Below, piece after piece: positions 9,252-18,705 of a DNA stretch of 64,000 nucleotides. The notes under the pieces are model-generated. The model saw nothing but the letters and a program-made list of their open reading frames with translations. It was not told where the DNA came from and made no database searches. The stretch's first letter is position 1. Every line of letters begins with the position of its first letter. The translations under genes were made by a program, and so were the position numbers. The stretch is from Bacteroidia bacterium (lineage in GTDB: Bacteria; Bacteroidota; Bacteroidia; Chitinophagales; Chitinophagaceae), in the NCBI GenBank assembly GCA_030426665.1, contig JAUHYD010000015.1, positions 47,369 to 111,368 of the forward strand, given 5' to 3'.

Positions 9252-9818
9252 ATGAAAACAACAAAAGCAATAGCAGTAATAGCCTTAATGTCTTTATGTA
9301 CAAACGTTTCGGCTCAGGATATACAGTACGGTGAGCAATACGGACACACGCTTAATGCGGGGATTGGGCTGGGGTATTATGGTTATCTACCCGGCGGATC
9401 ACCATCTATTCATTTTAATTATGAGTTCGACGTGATGCAGAACTTTACAGTTGCACCATTTATCACTGCAATGACTTACCGCGATTATCGCACGTTACAT
9501 GGCTTTACGCACCCCGACCAGCGTTATTATTATCGGGAGACTATTATACCAATAGGGGCAAAAGCGTCTTATTATTTTGATGACATGTTAAACGCAAGTT
9601 CAAAATGGGATTTTTATATGGCTGCGTCACTAGGTTTTGTATTGCAGAAAACCGTATGGCAGGCCGGATATACGGGGGATAGAAATGTGAGCAGAAAATC
9701 AGATGGTCTTTACCTGGATGGACATATAGGCGCAGAGTATCACCTTACTCCCAAAACCGGCTTGCAATTGGACTTGTCATCGGGCATTTCCACATTTTGT
9801 GTAGCAATACACTTGTAG
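9252..9818 (+). CDS. Secreted outer-membrane-type protein, unknown function
   Basis: A 188-residue protein with a clear signal peptide (cleavage after NVSAQ, near residue 22). The mature part is rich in Tyr and Gly with alternating amphipathic strands (GYYGYLPGGSPSIHFNYEF, KASYYFDDML, YLDGHIGAEYHLTPKTGLQ), which fits an 8-stranded outer membrane barrel. No enzyme motif. It sits 42 bp after the PorT-like gene and 51 bp before the YtxH gene, in the same direction, so is probably co-transcribed with them. Confidence 0.7.
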   Translation: MKTTKAIAVIALMSLCTNVSAQDIQYGEQYGHTLNAGIGLGYYGYLPGGSPSIHFNYEFDVMQNFTVAPFITAMTYRDYRTLHGFTHPDQRYYYRETIIPIGAKASYYFDDMLNASSKWDFYMAASLGFVLQKTVWQAGYTGDRNVSRKSDGLYLDGHIGAEYHLTPKTGLQLDLSSGISTFCVAIHL

Positions 9819-9869
9819 ATGAAGAATCAGGTAAACAATTTTATTTTTTAATTTTTAAATATAGATATA

Positions 9870-10139
9870 ATGGACAAAGGAAAAGTAGTATTAGGAATTA
9901 TGGCAGGAGCTTTAGCCGGAGCGGCAATCGGAATGTTATATGCGCCGCATAAAGGTTCTAAGACACGGAAGAAAATTTTCAAGAAAGGAAATGATACGGT
10001 AGATGAACTTAAGAACAAGTATGATCACCTGCTGGACAGCATGACGGACAAATTGCGATTGGCAAAAGAAGATATGAAGAACCATTTGCACAGCAGGGGA
10101 AAGGATGCCGTAAATGAGCTCACAAATAAGATTGGATAA
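9870..10139 (+). CDS. YtxH domain protein
   Basis: An 89-residue protein with the YtxH pattern: a Gly/Ala-rich N-terminal membrane helix (VLGIMAGALAGAAIGMLYAP) followed directly by the typical P-HKGSKTRKKI segment and an amphipathic, Lys-rich helical tail. YtxH proteins are small inner-membrane-associated general-stress proteins of unknown mechanism. It is the last gene of the rightward envelope/stress cluster and is followed by a strong terminator at 10206-10246. Confidence 0.85.
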   Translation: MDKGKVVLGIMAGALAGAAIGMLYAPHKGSKTRKKIFKKGNDTVDELKNKYDHLLDSMTDKLRLAKEDMKNHLHSRGKDAVNELTNKIG

Positions 10140-10205
10140 CACTTATGAATATCCGGTGACGGCTATTTTATTATAGAATAGGGTAGTCAGTTTATAAATT
10201 TATTG

Positions 10206-10246
10206 AATTGTCCCCGTGCGAGCTAAATGCTTGCACGGGGACAATT
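10206..10246. terminator. Bidirectional terminator
   Basis: An 18-bp near-perfect stem (AATTGTCCCCGTGC...AGC with its complement) around the loop TAAAT lies between the converging YtxH and murF-alr genes. T-rich sequence follows on the right and A-rich on the left, so it can serve both. Confidence 0.85.
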
Positions 10247-10261
10247 TGTTTCTGGGCTTTG

Positions 10262-12769
10262 TTAATTCTCGTTGATGTAGATGCGCTTTACTCTTTGTGA
10301 TATCCCCGTCAGAATTTCGTAGGGTATAGTATCAGCCCATTTTGCGAGTTGTGTAACGGGAACGTTTGGGCCGAATACTTCGGCTTCGTCGCCTTCAGAT
10401 AGGTTTTCGATTCCTGTCACATCAACCATACACATATCCATACATATTGCTCCTACCGTATAAGCTCTTTGGCCATTAATCACTACATAGGCTTTGCCGC
10501 GTCCCATTGCTCTCGGGTAACCGTCGGCATAACCAATAGATAGCGTAGCGATTTTCATGGGTTGTGCAGCAAATGTTATGTTGCCATAACCGATATTATC
10601 TCCGGCAGATATATGGTGGATTTGAGCGATGCTCGTTTTTAAAGTGCTTATCGGTTCCAATTGCTCCTGTGTTTCCTTGCATGAGTCAATTCCGTGCAGT
10701 CCAAGCCCTAGTCGAACCATTTCGTACTGCATTTTTTTGTGTCTCACAATAGCTGCCGAATTGCATAAGTGTCTGAGCGGTTGATAATTCAGTTGTTTAA
10801 TTATTTTTTCGCTCAGTAGCTCAAAGGAGCTTGCTTGTTTTTGGGTAAAGGAGTCATGAGCAGGGTTGTCGCTGGCTGCCAGGTGACTGAATATACTTGC
10901 AATTTTTATTTCAGGTCGTGAATTCAGCACGTTCGACAGAAGTGTAATATCCTTATCTCCAAAGCCAAGGCGGTGCATTCCTGTGTCTAACTTAATATGT
11001 ATAGGGTAGTCTGCCACCTGAAAAGCAAAGGCTATACTAATAAAGGAGTATAACGAGCGAAAGTTGTAAACTTCAGGTTCCAGTTTCCAGGCTATCATTC
11101 TATCAAACGAACTTTCGTCGGGGCTCATTACCATTATTGGCAATTTGATGCCTGCTTTTCGCAGGGCTATCCCTTCGTCTGTATAGGCTACCGCCAGATA
11201 GTCCACTCCTGAATACTCGAGGGTGTTAGCTATCTCATAACTGCCACTTCCGTAAGCAAAAGCCTTTACCATTGCCATTGTTTTTACCCCGGGCTTAAGT
11301 TCTGCGCGAAACACGTCCAGGTTTTTTTTCAATGCGGACAGGTCAATGGACATGACTGTTTGGTGAACTTTTTGTTCGAGCAGTACGCTGATTTTTTCAA
11401 AAGCAAATGCCCTTGCTCCCTTTAGCAGTATTGCTTCTTTATCGAACGTCAGCATATGAAAGTTCTTCAGAAATTGCTCCGTAGATTTAAAGAAGATGCT
11501 TCTGAGTTTCTTGTGTTTTCGGAACGCTTCTTTGTTTTTATACAAGGCCGGACCTATTCCTATGAAACGTTGAATATTTCTGCGATAAACCGCGCCAGCA
11601 ACCTCGTCGTACAAGTCCAGATCACGTTTGCCGGGCTGCATAATGTCGGACATTATTACTGTATGCAGGCTGTGTTGTTTTTGCTGGTCAAGGAAATTCA
11701 GCGCGATTTGCAGCGATGTCAGGTCGGAATTGTAGGTGTCATTAATAATAGTGCAATCATTGATGCCATGCCTCAGTTCCATTCGCATGGATACCGGCTG
11801 AAGTAATAGCATCCCGGCTTTAATGTCTTTGTTGCTCATTCCGAGCAGCAGTAGAATGCACCAACTCTGTATAGCATTTTCTACTGATGCGCCATCAGAA
11901 AAAGGAATAGTGATGCTTTGTTCTTTCCCTTTGTATTGTCCGGCAATAATAGTTTTGCCGTCAACGGATTGAATATCTCTTATTCGCAGGTCAGCGTCAT
12001 GTTTTTGCGACCAGGTGAATAGTTCCAGTTTATTGTCGGGGTTGCCACCTCTCACCTGATGTGCGTATTGCACAATGCATTCTTTTAGCTCAGAGTGATC
12101 CAGACAATAAACAAGTTGCTGCACATTTTTGAACAGAATGAGCTTTTCATTAATTTTTTGTCTGGAATTCAGGAATCCTTCGCTATGTGCGTCTCCGATG
12201 TTTGTAAAAAGTCCTATTGTCGGCTGAATTATTCGTTCAAGATTTTCCATTTCGCCGGGCTGCGAAATGCCGGCCTCAAAAATGCCTAATTGGTGATTCT
12301 CATTTATCATCCATGCCGATAATGGGACGCCGATTTGAGAATTGTAGCTTTTGGGGTTGCGAACAATGTGATATTTTCCCGACAAAAGCTGCGATAGCCA
12401 TTCTTTAATAATTGTTTTTCCATTGCTGCCGGTTATGCCAATTATCGGAATGTTGAACTGTTTCCGATGTGCGGTTGCTATTTGCTGAAGGGCAACAAGG
12501 GTGTCTTTTACCTGAATTATGTTCGTGCCGTTAAGGTTTGTTGAATCTATATTCCGGTCGGTAAGGAAGTTGGTGACGCCTTTTTTTCTTGCATCAGCTA
12601 TAAAGTTATGCCCGTCCCTTAGTTTAGTGGTCAGTGCCACAAACAGTGTTTGGTCCGGTTGGTCTATATTTCTGGAATCAATAGATATGTTACCGATTGC
12701 TGAAGATTTGTCGGTGGACATAATCCAGTTGCCGTTGCACCATTTGCTAATCTGCTCTATACTATTCAT
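10262..12769 (-). CDS. Bifunctional MurF ligase - alanine racemase
   Basis: An 835-residue fusion well known in Bacteroidota. The N-terminal half is MurF (UDP-N-acetylmuramoyl-tripeptide:D-Ala-D-Ala ligase), with GITGSNGKT as the ATP loop, an NPKSYNSQIGVP block and a late NDTYNS block. The C-terminal half is alanine racemase, with the PLP lysine in MAMVKAFAYGSG (near residue 501), IGYGNITFAA, and a standard GAICMDMCMVDV block. The protein therefore both makes D-Ala and adds D-Ala-D-Ala to the peptidoglycan precursor in the cytoplasm. I start at ATG 12769 (MNSIEQ), where MurF homology begins, rather than 12802. Monocistronic, ends at the shared terminator at 10206-10246. Confidence 0.95.
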   Translation of the reverse strand: MNSIEQISKWCNGNWIMSTDKSSAIGNISIDSRNIDQPDQTLFVALTTKLRDGHNFIADARKKGVTNFLTDRNIDSTNLNGTNIIQVKDTLVALQQIATAHRKQFNIPIIGITGSNGKTIIKEWLSQLLSGKYHIVRNPKSYNSQIGVPLSAWMINENHQLGIFEAGISQPGEMENLERIIQPTIGLFTNIGDAHSEGFLNSRQKINEKLILFKNVQQLVYCLDHSELKECIVQYAHQVRGGNPDNKLELFTWSQKHDADLRIRDIQSVDGKTIIAGQYKGKEQSITIPFSDGASVENAIQSWCILLLLGMSNKDIKAGMLLLQPVSMRMELRHGINDCTIINDTYNSDLTSLQIALNFLDQQKQHSLHTVIMSDIMQPGKRDLDLYDEVAGAVYRRNIQRFIGIGPALYKNKEAFRKHKKLRSIFFKSTEQFLKNFHMLTFDKEAILLKGARAFAFEKISVLLEQKVHQTVMSIDLSALKKNLDVFRAELKPGVKTMAMVKAFAYGSGSYEIANTLEYSGVDYLAVAYTDEGIALRKAGIKLPIMVMSPDESSFDRMIAWKLEPEVYNFRSLYSFISIAFAFQVADYPIHIKLDTGMHRLGFGDKDITLLSNVLNSRPEIKIASIFSHLAASDNPAHDSFTQKQASSFELLSEKIIKQLNYQPLRHLCNSAAIVRHKKMQYEMVRLGLGLHGIDSCKETQEQLEPISTLKTSIAQIHHISAGDNIGYGNITFAAQPMKIATLSIGYADGYPRAMGRGKAYVVINGQRAYTVGAICMDMCMVDVTGIENLSEGDEAEVFGPNVPVTQLAKWADTIPYEILTGISQRVKRIYINEN

Positions 12770-13124
12770 GGGATAGGAGCAAATATATGTACATCGTTGC
12801 ATAAAATGGTGAAGCTACTTTCACTGAATCTTCGTTATATAAACCATATTTTTATGTAGCTAATGTTCTCGGATAGCATATGGTACATTGGATAGGGCAT
12901 AGTGGAGTCCGGCGCAGTCAGTTTGTGAATTTGTTAATAAATAAGTGAGATAAATTATTGCTTACCAGCTAATTTTGTTGTGTTGGGTATTATAATTTTT
13001 TTAATTTCTTAAAATTAGATTATTAACCCAACTAAAATAATATTTACTAATGTCTTGTATAGAAGGAATAAATGGCTTAATTTGCTGTCATAAATTTTAT
13101 ACTGATTTATAAATAAAACTAAAG
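12770..13124. other. Intergenic between divergent murF-alr and porP/sprF
   Basis: AT-rich spacer that must carry both divergent promoters. A TAATTTTG octamer (12970-12977) fits the -7 consensus for the rightward gene but has no well-spaced -33 element. No gene seen. Confidence 0.4.
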
Positions 13125-14183
13125 ATGAAGAAATTATTACTTGGTATTAGTGTTGCGATGTTGTTTTCAGGTGGTCTGAAAGCACAGGATATACACTTTA
13201 CCCAATATTTCACATCGCCGCTCACGCTGAATCCGGCAATGACGGGTTTAGTGTCTGACGATATTCGCTTTTCGGGAAATTACCGCTCACAATGGGCATC
13301 GGTATCTCCTAACCCATATGTAACTGCTACGATGTCTTTTGATATGGCGACACTTAAAGGGAAACTTCCGGAGGGTGATGCTTTGGGTATCGGTTTTTTG
13401 GGGTTGTATGACAAATCCGGGTCTGGTGGGTTGACAAACACCACGGTGGGGTTGTCCATGAGTTATCATAAAGCGTTCGGACGTGACAGGCAGCAACACT
13501 TGTCGTTTGGGATGCAGGGTATGTTGGTACAAAAGAACATTAATTTTACTAAGCTGACTTTTGAAGACCAGTACGATCCTAATAGTGGTACGTTGATGTA
13601 TGGTACGAAAGAGTACTTTAATAATGCGGATCTTACTTATCCTGATTTCAACCTCGGAGCAATGTACTCAGGTAAGGTAGCCGATTATGCAACTTTTTAC
13701 TTAGGTTATTCTTATTATCACCTTACGCAACCAGTAGAAAGCTTTATCAGCAACACAGCCGGTGCCGATAACGAACACAAGATACACCCACGTCATACAG
13801 CATATATCGGAGGTTCATTTGATATGAATCCTAATACTGTTTTGTATGCAAGTGGATTGTATCAGTCTCAGGCTGGTGCTCAGGAGTTTGTGTTAGGTGC
13901 TGCGGTGGGTTTTGTATTGAATCCCGGTCACGATTTGGAATATCAGAAAAACACAACATTTTATCTTGGTGGCTGGTACAGATATCAGGATGCACTTGCT
14001 CCGTATATAGGGCTTGAGTGGTCAAAAATGCGTCTTGGTGTTAGCTATGATGTAAACATCTCCAGCCTTACTCCTGCAACAAGAAGTGTTGGTGCTTACG
14101 AAGTATCACTTATTTACTTCGGTCGTATCAACAAGCGTGAGCGTAACCCCAACTACAGTTGGTCTTGTCCTAAGATTTATTAA
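13125..14183 (+). CDS. PorP/SprF family type IX secretion membrane protein
   Basis: A 352-residue outer membrane protein of the PorP/SprF family, which supports type IX secretion and, in gliding species, surface adhesin export. A signal peptide (cleavage after GLKAQ) is followed by the family hallmark DIHFTQYFTSPLTLNPAMTG and NYRSQWASV, then repeated barrel strands. Length is typical. Standalone PorP/SprF genes often accompany a particular large adhesin; no such adhesin is next to it here, though a type IX cargo lies at 31439. The gene is followed by a strong terminator. Confidence 0.93.
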   Translation: MKKLLLGISVAMLFSGGLKAQDIHFTQYFTSPLTLNPAMTGLVSDDIRFSGNYRSQWASVSPNPYVTATMSFDMATLKGKLPEGDALGIGFLGLYDKSGSGGLTNTTVGLSMSYHKAFGRDRQQHLSFGMQGMLVQKNINFTKLTFEDQYDPNSGTLMYGTKEYFNNADLTYPDFNLGAMYSGKVADYATFYLGYSYYHLTQPVESFISNTAGADNEHKIHPRHTAYIGGSFDMNPNTVLYASGLYQSQAGAQEFVLGAAVGFVLNPGHDLEYQKNTTFYLGGWYRYQDALAPYIGLEWSKMRLGVSYDVNISSLTPATRSVGAYEVSLIYFGRINKRERNPNYSWSCPKIY

Positions 14184-14209
14184 TGAAAGTGCTTTTTATA
14201 AATTATTAA

Positions 14210-14238
14210 AGCGAGCCAACCGGCTCGCTTTTTTTTGT
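14210..14238 (+). terminator. Rho-independent terminator of porP/sprF
   Basis: GCGAGCC, loop AACC, GGCTCGC, then nine T; preceded by A-rich sequence. Located 27 bp after the porP/sprF stop. Confidence 0.9.
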
Positions 14239-14303
14239 AGATAAAATGTTTCTTAGTCATGCTCGACGCTTTTCTTTGCGTCTTGTACGGGTAGGCTACT
14301 GCA

Positions 14304-15581
14304 TTAAGAAACGGCCTTCTTAGTTACTTTTATCAGTTCGTCTATCTCAGAAGGGTTGTTGTATATATGGGTGGAGATACGGAGCGAATCAAGACCATTT
14401 TCGGGGACAATACGAATACGGATTTTCGCTTCTCCACATAATTTGTTGAAATCCCGATAGTTCATTCCCTTTATCTTGAAGCCGGTTACTCCGGCTCTTG
14501 AGCGCTCCTCAGTAGGGGTCAGCATTTGAATCCGACTGCCGCAAGCGAGCAGGTTATCCTGGGTGTATTTGCCGAGATATTTTATCCGACGGTAAACATT
14601 CTCAGGGCCGATGGCTTCCATGAAGTCAACCGCAGCAGCTACACCTCTGTAAAGTCCGTTTGACTGCGTGCCTGCATAGTATCTATGTCCTCCTTCGGCA
14701 TACTTGCCAATGCTAACCGGGTCGGTCATGATGTCCCAATCTTCGTCGCCGCTGCCGGCACCAACAGTATAGGGAGTCAATATTTCCTGAAATTCTTTTC
14801 TGACATAGAGGAAGCCGGTCCCGTTTGGCCCTAAGAGCCATTTGTGTCCGCAGCTGGCATAGGTGTCGCACCCCATATCATGCAGGTCCAGATGTATCAT
14901 GCCCGGGCCATGTGCGCCATCTATTAGCGAGAATATTCCCTTGCTTCTTGCTAAAGTACATATTTCCTTAACCGGCAAAACCTGTCCCTGAGTACAAGGT
15001 ATATGGGGCGTTGCAATAACTTTTGTTTTGGGTGTAATGAGGTCTGAAATTCGATTCAACGTTTCGGCCGCAGTAGCTGCGGGTGTATATTTTTTTACGA
15101 CTATACCGTGGAGTTTTTGTCGGTTCATCCAGGGCATTGAGTTGCCTGAGTGTTCATGAGTAGTAAGGATGACTTCGTCGCCCTTGCTTAACGGAACACC
15201 CCAGCATGCGATATTGATGCCATCTGTTACATTGTGTGTGAGCGCAATTTCTTTTTCATCGGCACCCACGAAACCTGCCAATTTTTCTACGGTCTTTTCC
15301 CATTTGCCATATTGCCCATCGGTGTCATTTTCCATAAGGCCCGCCTTTACCGCCTCGATTACAGGGTAGGGCGACGGTCCAAATGTGCCGTTGTTTAGAT
15401 AGATTCGTTTGTGTGTAAGAGGAAACATTAATCTTATGCTGCGCCAGTACTCTTCATCATCTTCCGCAACATCGCCTGTAGCCTTTATCTGTGCAGATGC
15501 AGCCATAGCCTGCATTTCTGCAATTGTCATGGCGGCGACAGCAGCAGCGGATTTGAAAAAAAATCTTCGGGATAAATTCAT
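14304..15581 (-). CDS. Tat-exported class V aminotransferase-fold protein
   Basis: A 425-residue PLP enzyme of the class V aminotransferase / cysteine desulfurase / isopenicillin N epimerase-like family. The N-terminus is a twin-arginine signal, NLSRRFFFKSAAAVAAM, so the folded enzyme is probably exported to the periplasm. PLP-binding features include LTHNVTDGINIA, HEHSGNSMPW, IDGAHGPGMI and the lysine in SCGHKWLLGPNG (about residue 249). Family members carry out beta-elimination, transamination or epimerisation; the exact reaction is not predictable here. Export is unusual for PLP enzymes but recurrent in this subfamily. Confidence 0.85.
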   Translation of the reverse strand: MNLSRRFFFKSAAAVAAMTIAEMQAMAASAQIKATGDVAEDDEEYWRSIRLMFPLTHKRIYLNNGTFGPSPYPVIEAVKAGLMENDTDGQYGKWEKTVEKLAGFVGADEKEIALTHNVTDGINIACWGVPLSKGDEVILTTHEHSGNSMPWMNRQKLHGIVVKKYTPAATAAETLNRISDLITPKTKVIATPHIPCTQGQVLPVKEICTLARSKGIFSLIDGAHGPGMIHLDLHDMGCDTYASCGHKWLLGPNGTGFLYVRKEFQEILTPYTVGAGSGDEDWDIMTDPVSIGKYAEGGHRYYAGTQSNGLYRGVAAAVDFMEAIGPENVYRRIKYLGKYTQDNLLACGSRIQMLTPTEERSRAGVTGFKIKGMNYRDFNKLCGEAKIRIRIVPENGLDSLRISTHIYNNPSEIDELIKVTKKAVS

Positions 15582-15846
15582 AAAATGGGAATTGAGAATT
15601 GGAAGTTAAAAATGTAATATACAAAAAAGACAACGTTTTTCAGTTATTGTTCATTTTTATTTAAATTAAATTAAAATTAATTATAACAGGATTATTTGGT
15701 TTTGATTTATGTTTAATTGTTAATTGTTAAAAATGTATCGTTAAATAGTGTATTTGATTGTTGGTAAAGAAATTCGGTTGAGTTCCCAGCCGTTTTTGCC
15801 GTAATAATAAAGAATTATGAGGGTAACATCTTAATGTATTCGAAGA

Positions 15847-15877
15847 ATTGATGCTATTAAATAGGTAATTATTTTTG
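15847..15877 (+). promoter_or_regulatory. Candidate Bacteroidota promoter for the DNA ligase gene
   Basis: ATTG at 15847-15850 (-33) and TATTTTTG at 15870-15877 (-7, exact TAnnTTTG) are 19 bp apart, 50 bp before the start codon at 15927. The rest of the 345-bp spacer is AT-rich and shows no gene. Confidence 0.5.
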
Positions 15878-15926
15878 GACGGCAATGATGCATAAATTCA
15901 GTCCAAATCTTCATTAATTTGCAACC

Positions 15927-18023
15927 ATGTACACAAAGGAGGAAGAAAAAGCTTTTTATGAGCTGGCAAAACAATATTTGAATAAAGAAGTCGACGATTT
16001 GGCTGGTTCGGTAGACGAGTTGCGTAATGTCTTGAATTATGCCGATTGGAAGTACTATGTACAGAGTGAGCCGGTGCTTGCAGATGCGGAGTACGATAGT
16101 CTTTTTAAAAAGCTGGTACATATAGAGGAGCAGCACCCTGAAATTATTACCCCTGATTCGCCGACTCAACGCGTGGCTAAAGGGTTGAGTGAGCGGTTTC
16201 CTGCTGTTAGTCATTTGGTGCCAATGCTTAGTCTTGACAATACATACAATGCTGAAGACCTCACTGATTGGGACCGGAAATGTCGGGAGCTGGCAGGTAC
16301 AGATGAGATAGAATATTGTGTTGAGCCCAAATATGACGGTGCCAGTATTTCTCTGATATACGACGATGATATGATGGTGCGTGGTGCAACACGGGGTGAC
16401 GGCGTGATGGGAGAAGACGTAACTATAAATGCACGGCAGATTCGATCGATACCTTTGTCGGCGAAACTGCATTCATTTGGTATCAAACAAATGGAGATTA
16501 GAGGCGAAGTAGTAATTGACAAGGTGTTTTTTGAAAAATATAATGAGCAGCGAATAGCAGAGGGTTTACCCCCGCTGGCTAACCCGAGAAATGCGGCATC
16601 GGGAACAATGAGAATATTAGACCCTTCAGAAATCAGAAAAAGAGGATTGAGTGCAGTTCTATATAGTATAAGTGACTATACGCTGTTGCCGGGAGCAGAA
16701 CGTCCGGCCGAATTAAGTACGCATTTCGATTCACTTAAATGGCTGTATCAATTGGGCTATCCTGCTCCGATAAAGGAAATGAAGATATTCCGGCGCATTG
16801 ATGATGTTATAGCATATTGTGCAGAATTTGAACAACGGCGGGATTCATTGCAATATGAGGTTGATGGCTTGGTGATAAAGGTTAATAGCTATGCTTTGCA
16901 GGATAAGATGGGAATGACCTCTCATCATCCACGCTGGGCAGTGGCCTATAAGTTCAAGGCACGTCAGGCTACGAGCAAGCTATTGCGGGTTGAGTTTCAG
17001 GTGGGGAGAGTGGGGGCTATTACACCAGTTGCAAAGATTGAGCCCGTTCCTATAGGAGGGGTAACGGTAAGCTCTGTTTCCCTGTTCAATGAAGACGTTA
17101 TCAAGGAAAAGGATGTAAGAGTAGGGGATACCGTCATTGTGGAGCGAGCCGGTGATGTAATACCTTATATTGTAAAGCCGATAGTAGAACATAGGGATGG
17201 CACCGAAACTGTAATAGAGTTTCCGACGGCATGTCCCGCCTGCAAGTCTTTGTTGGAGAAACAGCCCGAAGAAGCTGCATGGCGTTGTATCAACATCGGT
17301 TGTCCCGTACAGGTCGTAGAGCGCATTGCACATTTTGCAAGCAAGGATGCAATGGATATTCGTAGTCTGGGTATAACAATAGTCCAGAAGTTTCACGATT
17401 TAGGTTTATTGCCGGATATACCGTCCATATATCATATCCGATGGGACGAGGTGCAGAAAATGGGGGGATTTGGAGAGAAGTCTGTACAGAATCTGAAGAG
17501 CGCGATAGAGCAGTCGAAAAAGCAACCGCTTAATCGTGTGATATTTGGTTTGGGTATTCGGCATGTGGGAGAGACCACAGCAAAAACATTGGCCTCGGCT
17601 GTATCTCATATTAAGGAGTTCTATGAATGGGATATCGAAAAGCTATCGGCGCTACCCGACATAGGTCCGAAAGTAGCCACATCGGTGATTGATTTTTTTG
17701 CACGCGATGAAAATAAGCGCACCATTACCATGCTGGAAGAGGCAGGTGTAAACCTCGTTAATGACCACAGAGGTCAGAAACCGCTTGAAGGGGCATTAGT
17801 TGGGAAGACATTTTTGTTTACCGGTACACTGAGCCAGTTTAAGCGTAGCGATGCTGAGGCTATGGCCGAAGCAAAAGGTGGTGCAATCTTGAGCGGCGTA
17901 AGCAGTAAACTGAATTATCTTGTTGTTGGTACAGATGCCGGGTCTAAGTTAGAGAAGGCCAAGAAGTTGGGGACTGTAAACATACTCACGGAGCAGGAGT
18001 TTCTGGAATTGATATCGGATTAG
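15927..18023 (+). CDS. ligA: NAD-dependent DNA ligase LigA
   Basis: Full-length (698 residues) NAD+-dependent DNA ligase, which seals nicks in replication and repair. Domains in order: Ia/adenylation with the AMP-accepting lysine in EPKYDGAS (Lys135), the RGEVV and ANPRNAASGT blocks, YEVDGLVIKV, OB fold with VGRVGAITPVA, a four-cysteine zinc site (CPAC and CINIGC), helix-hairpin-helix repeats (FGLGIRHVGETTA, LPDIGPKVA), and a C-terminal BRCT domain (GKTFLFTGTL) from about residue 620. All parts expected for the family are intact. Start ATG 15927 gives the normal N-terminus. It converges on an alkyladenine glycosylase gene; a short GGGGAC/GTCCCC stem (18023-18048) lies between them. Confidence 0.97.
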   Translation: MYTKEEEKAFYELAKQYLNKEVDDLAGSVDELRNVLNYADWKYYVQSEPVLADAEYDSLFKKLVHIEEQHPEIITPDSPTQRVAKGLSERFPAVSHLVPMLSLDNTYNAEDLTDWDRKCRELAGTDEIEYCVEPKYDGASISLIYDDDMMVRGATRGDGVMGEDVTINARQIRSIPLSAKLHSFGIKQMEIRGEVVIDKVFFEKYNEQRIAEGLPPLANPRNAASGTMRILDPSEIRKRGLSAVLYSISDYTLLPGAERPAELSTHFDSLKWLYQLGYPAPIKEMKIFRRIDDVIAYCAEFEQRRDSLQYEVDGLVIKVNSYALQDKMGMTSHHPRWAVAYKFKARQATSKLLRVEFQVGRVGAITPVAKIEPVPIGGVTVSSVSLFNEDVIKEKDVRVGDTVIVERAGDVIPYIVKPIVEHRDGTETVIEFPTACPACKSLLEKQPEEAAWRCINIGCPVQVVERIAHFASKDAMDIRSLGITIVQKFHDLGLLPDIPSIYHIRWDEVQKMGGFGEKSVQNLKSAIEQSKKQPLNRVIFGLGIRHVGETTAKTLASAVSHIKEFYEWDIEKLSALPDIGPKVATSVIDFFARDENKRTITMLEEAGVNLVNDHRGQKPLEGALVGKTFLFTGTLSQFKRSDAEAMAEAKGGAILSGVSSKLNYLVVGTDAGSKLEKAKKLGTVNILTEQEFLELISD

Positions 18024-18032
18024 GGGACATTT

Positions 18033-18638
18033 CTATAATCCCGTCCCCTTGCTGATATATTGAGTGTTCGCAAGACAGAAACGGTAGGGTAGCAGTGCGT
18101 CTTCCTTTGCATAGGCAACACCTACTCGTGTTCCTGTTATGATGTCGTACGAAGGGATGCAAATGCTTCTGTCTTCGATAAATATTTTTGGACCATTAAG
18201 TGAAAGTCCATTATGTGTAGTTGTAATACCCATGGCTGCACTCAGAATACCCGGACCTGCGGTTAATCTTGGTTGCACTTTGGTCATTTTTCTGCGGGTG
18301 AGCATAATGTCAACACCATCAATCGGGGCAGCAGCTCTGATAAGGACTGCGTGAGGTATGTCGGTTTCGTTTGTAACCACATTGAATAGGTGGTGTATGC
18401 CATAGCAAAGATATATGTAACATACGCCGCCGCGTGTATACATCATCTCTGTTCGTTGGGTTCTTCTGTTACCGTAGGCATGAGATGCTTTGTCGCCGAC
18501 ACCTTCATAAGCTTCCGTTTCGGTAATCATTGCCGAGGTATAATGACCATTGATATTGGTTACAAGTACTTTCCCGATTAAATCCCTTGCTATAGCAATA
18601 ACATCGTCACCGAGGTAAAATGAACGAGGTAGTGTCAT
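18033..18638 (-). CDS. DNA-3-methyladenine glycosylase (AAG/MPG family)
   Basis: A 201-residue alkyladenine-type DNA glycosylase that excises alkylated purines to start base excision repair. The family signature is clear: LPRSFYL at the start, ARDLIGKVL, TETEAYEGVGDKASHA with the catalytic Glu, RTEMMYTRGGVCYIYLCYG, and VLIRAAAPIDG. Length is typical. Convergent with ligA, so two base-repair functions sit end to end, but they are not in one operon. Confidence 0.95.
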   Translation of the reverse strand: MTLPRSFYLGDDVIAIARDLIGKVLVTNINGHYTSAMITETEAYEGVGDKASHAYGNRRTQRTEMMYTRGGVCYIYLCYGIHHLFNVVTNETDIPHAVLIRAAAPIDGVDIMLTRRKMTKVQPRLTAGPGILSAAMGITTTHNGLSLNGPKIFIEDRSICIPSYDIITGTRVGVAYAKEDALLPYRFCLANTQYISKGTGL

Positions 18639-18705
18639 TTGTCAAAAGTAAATTGGAAATTGAATATGCAAATCATTACTTTGTACCCAAAGTGTAAATT
18701 CTGAT

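Noticed and set aside
15831..16472. 213-codon frame antisense to ligA
   Set aside because: Antisense to motif-complete ligA; no start context or homologous features.
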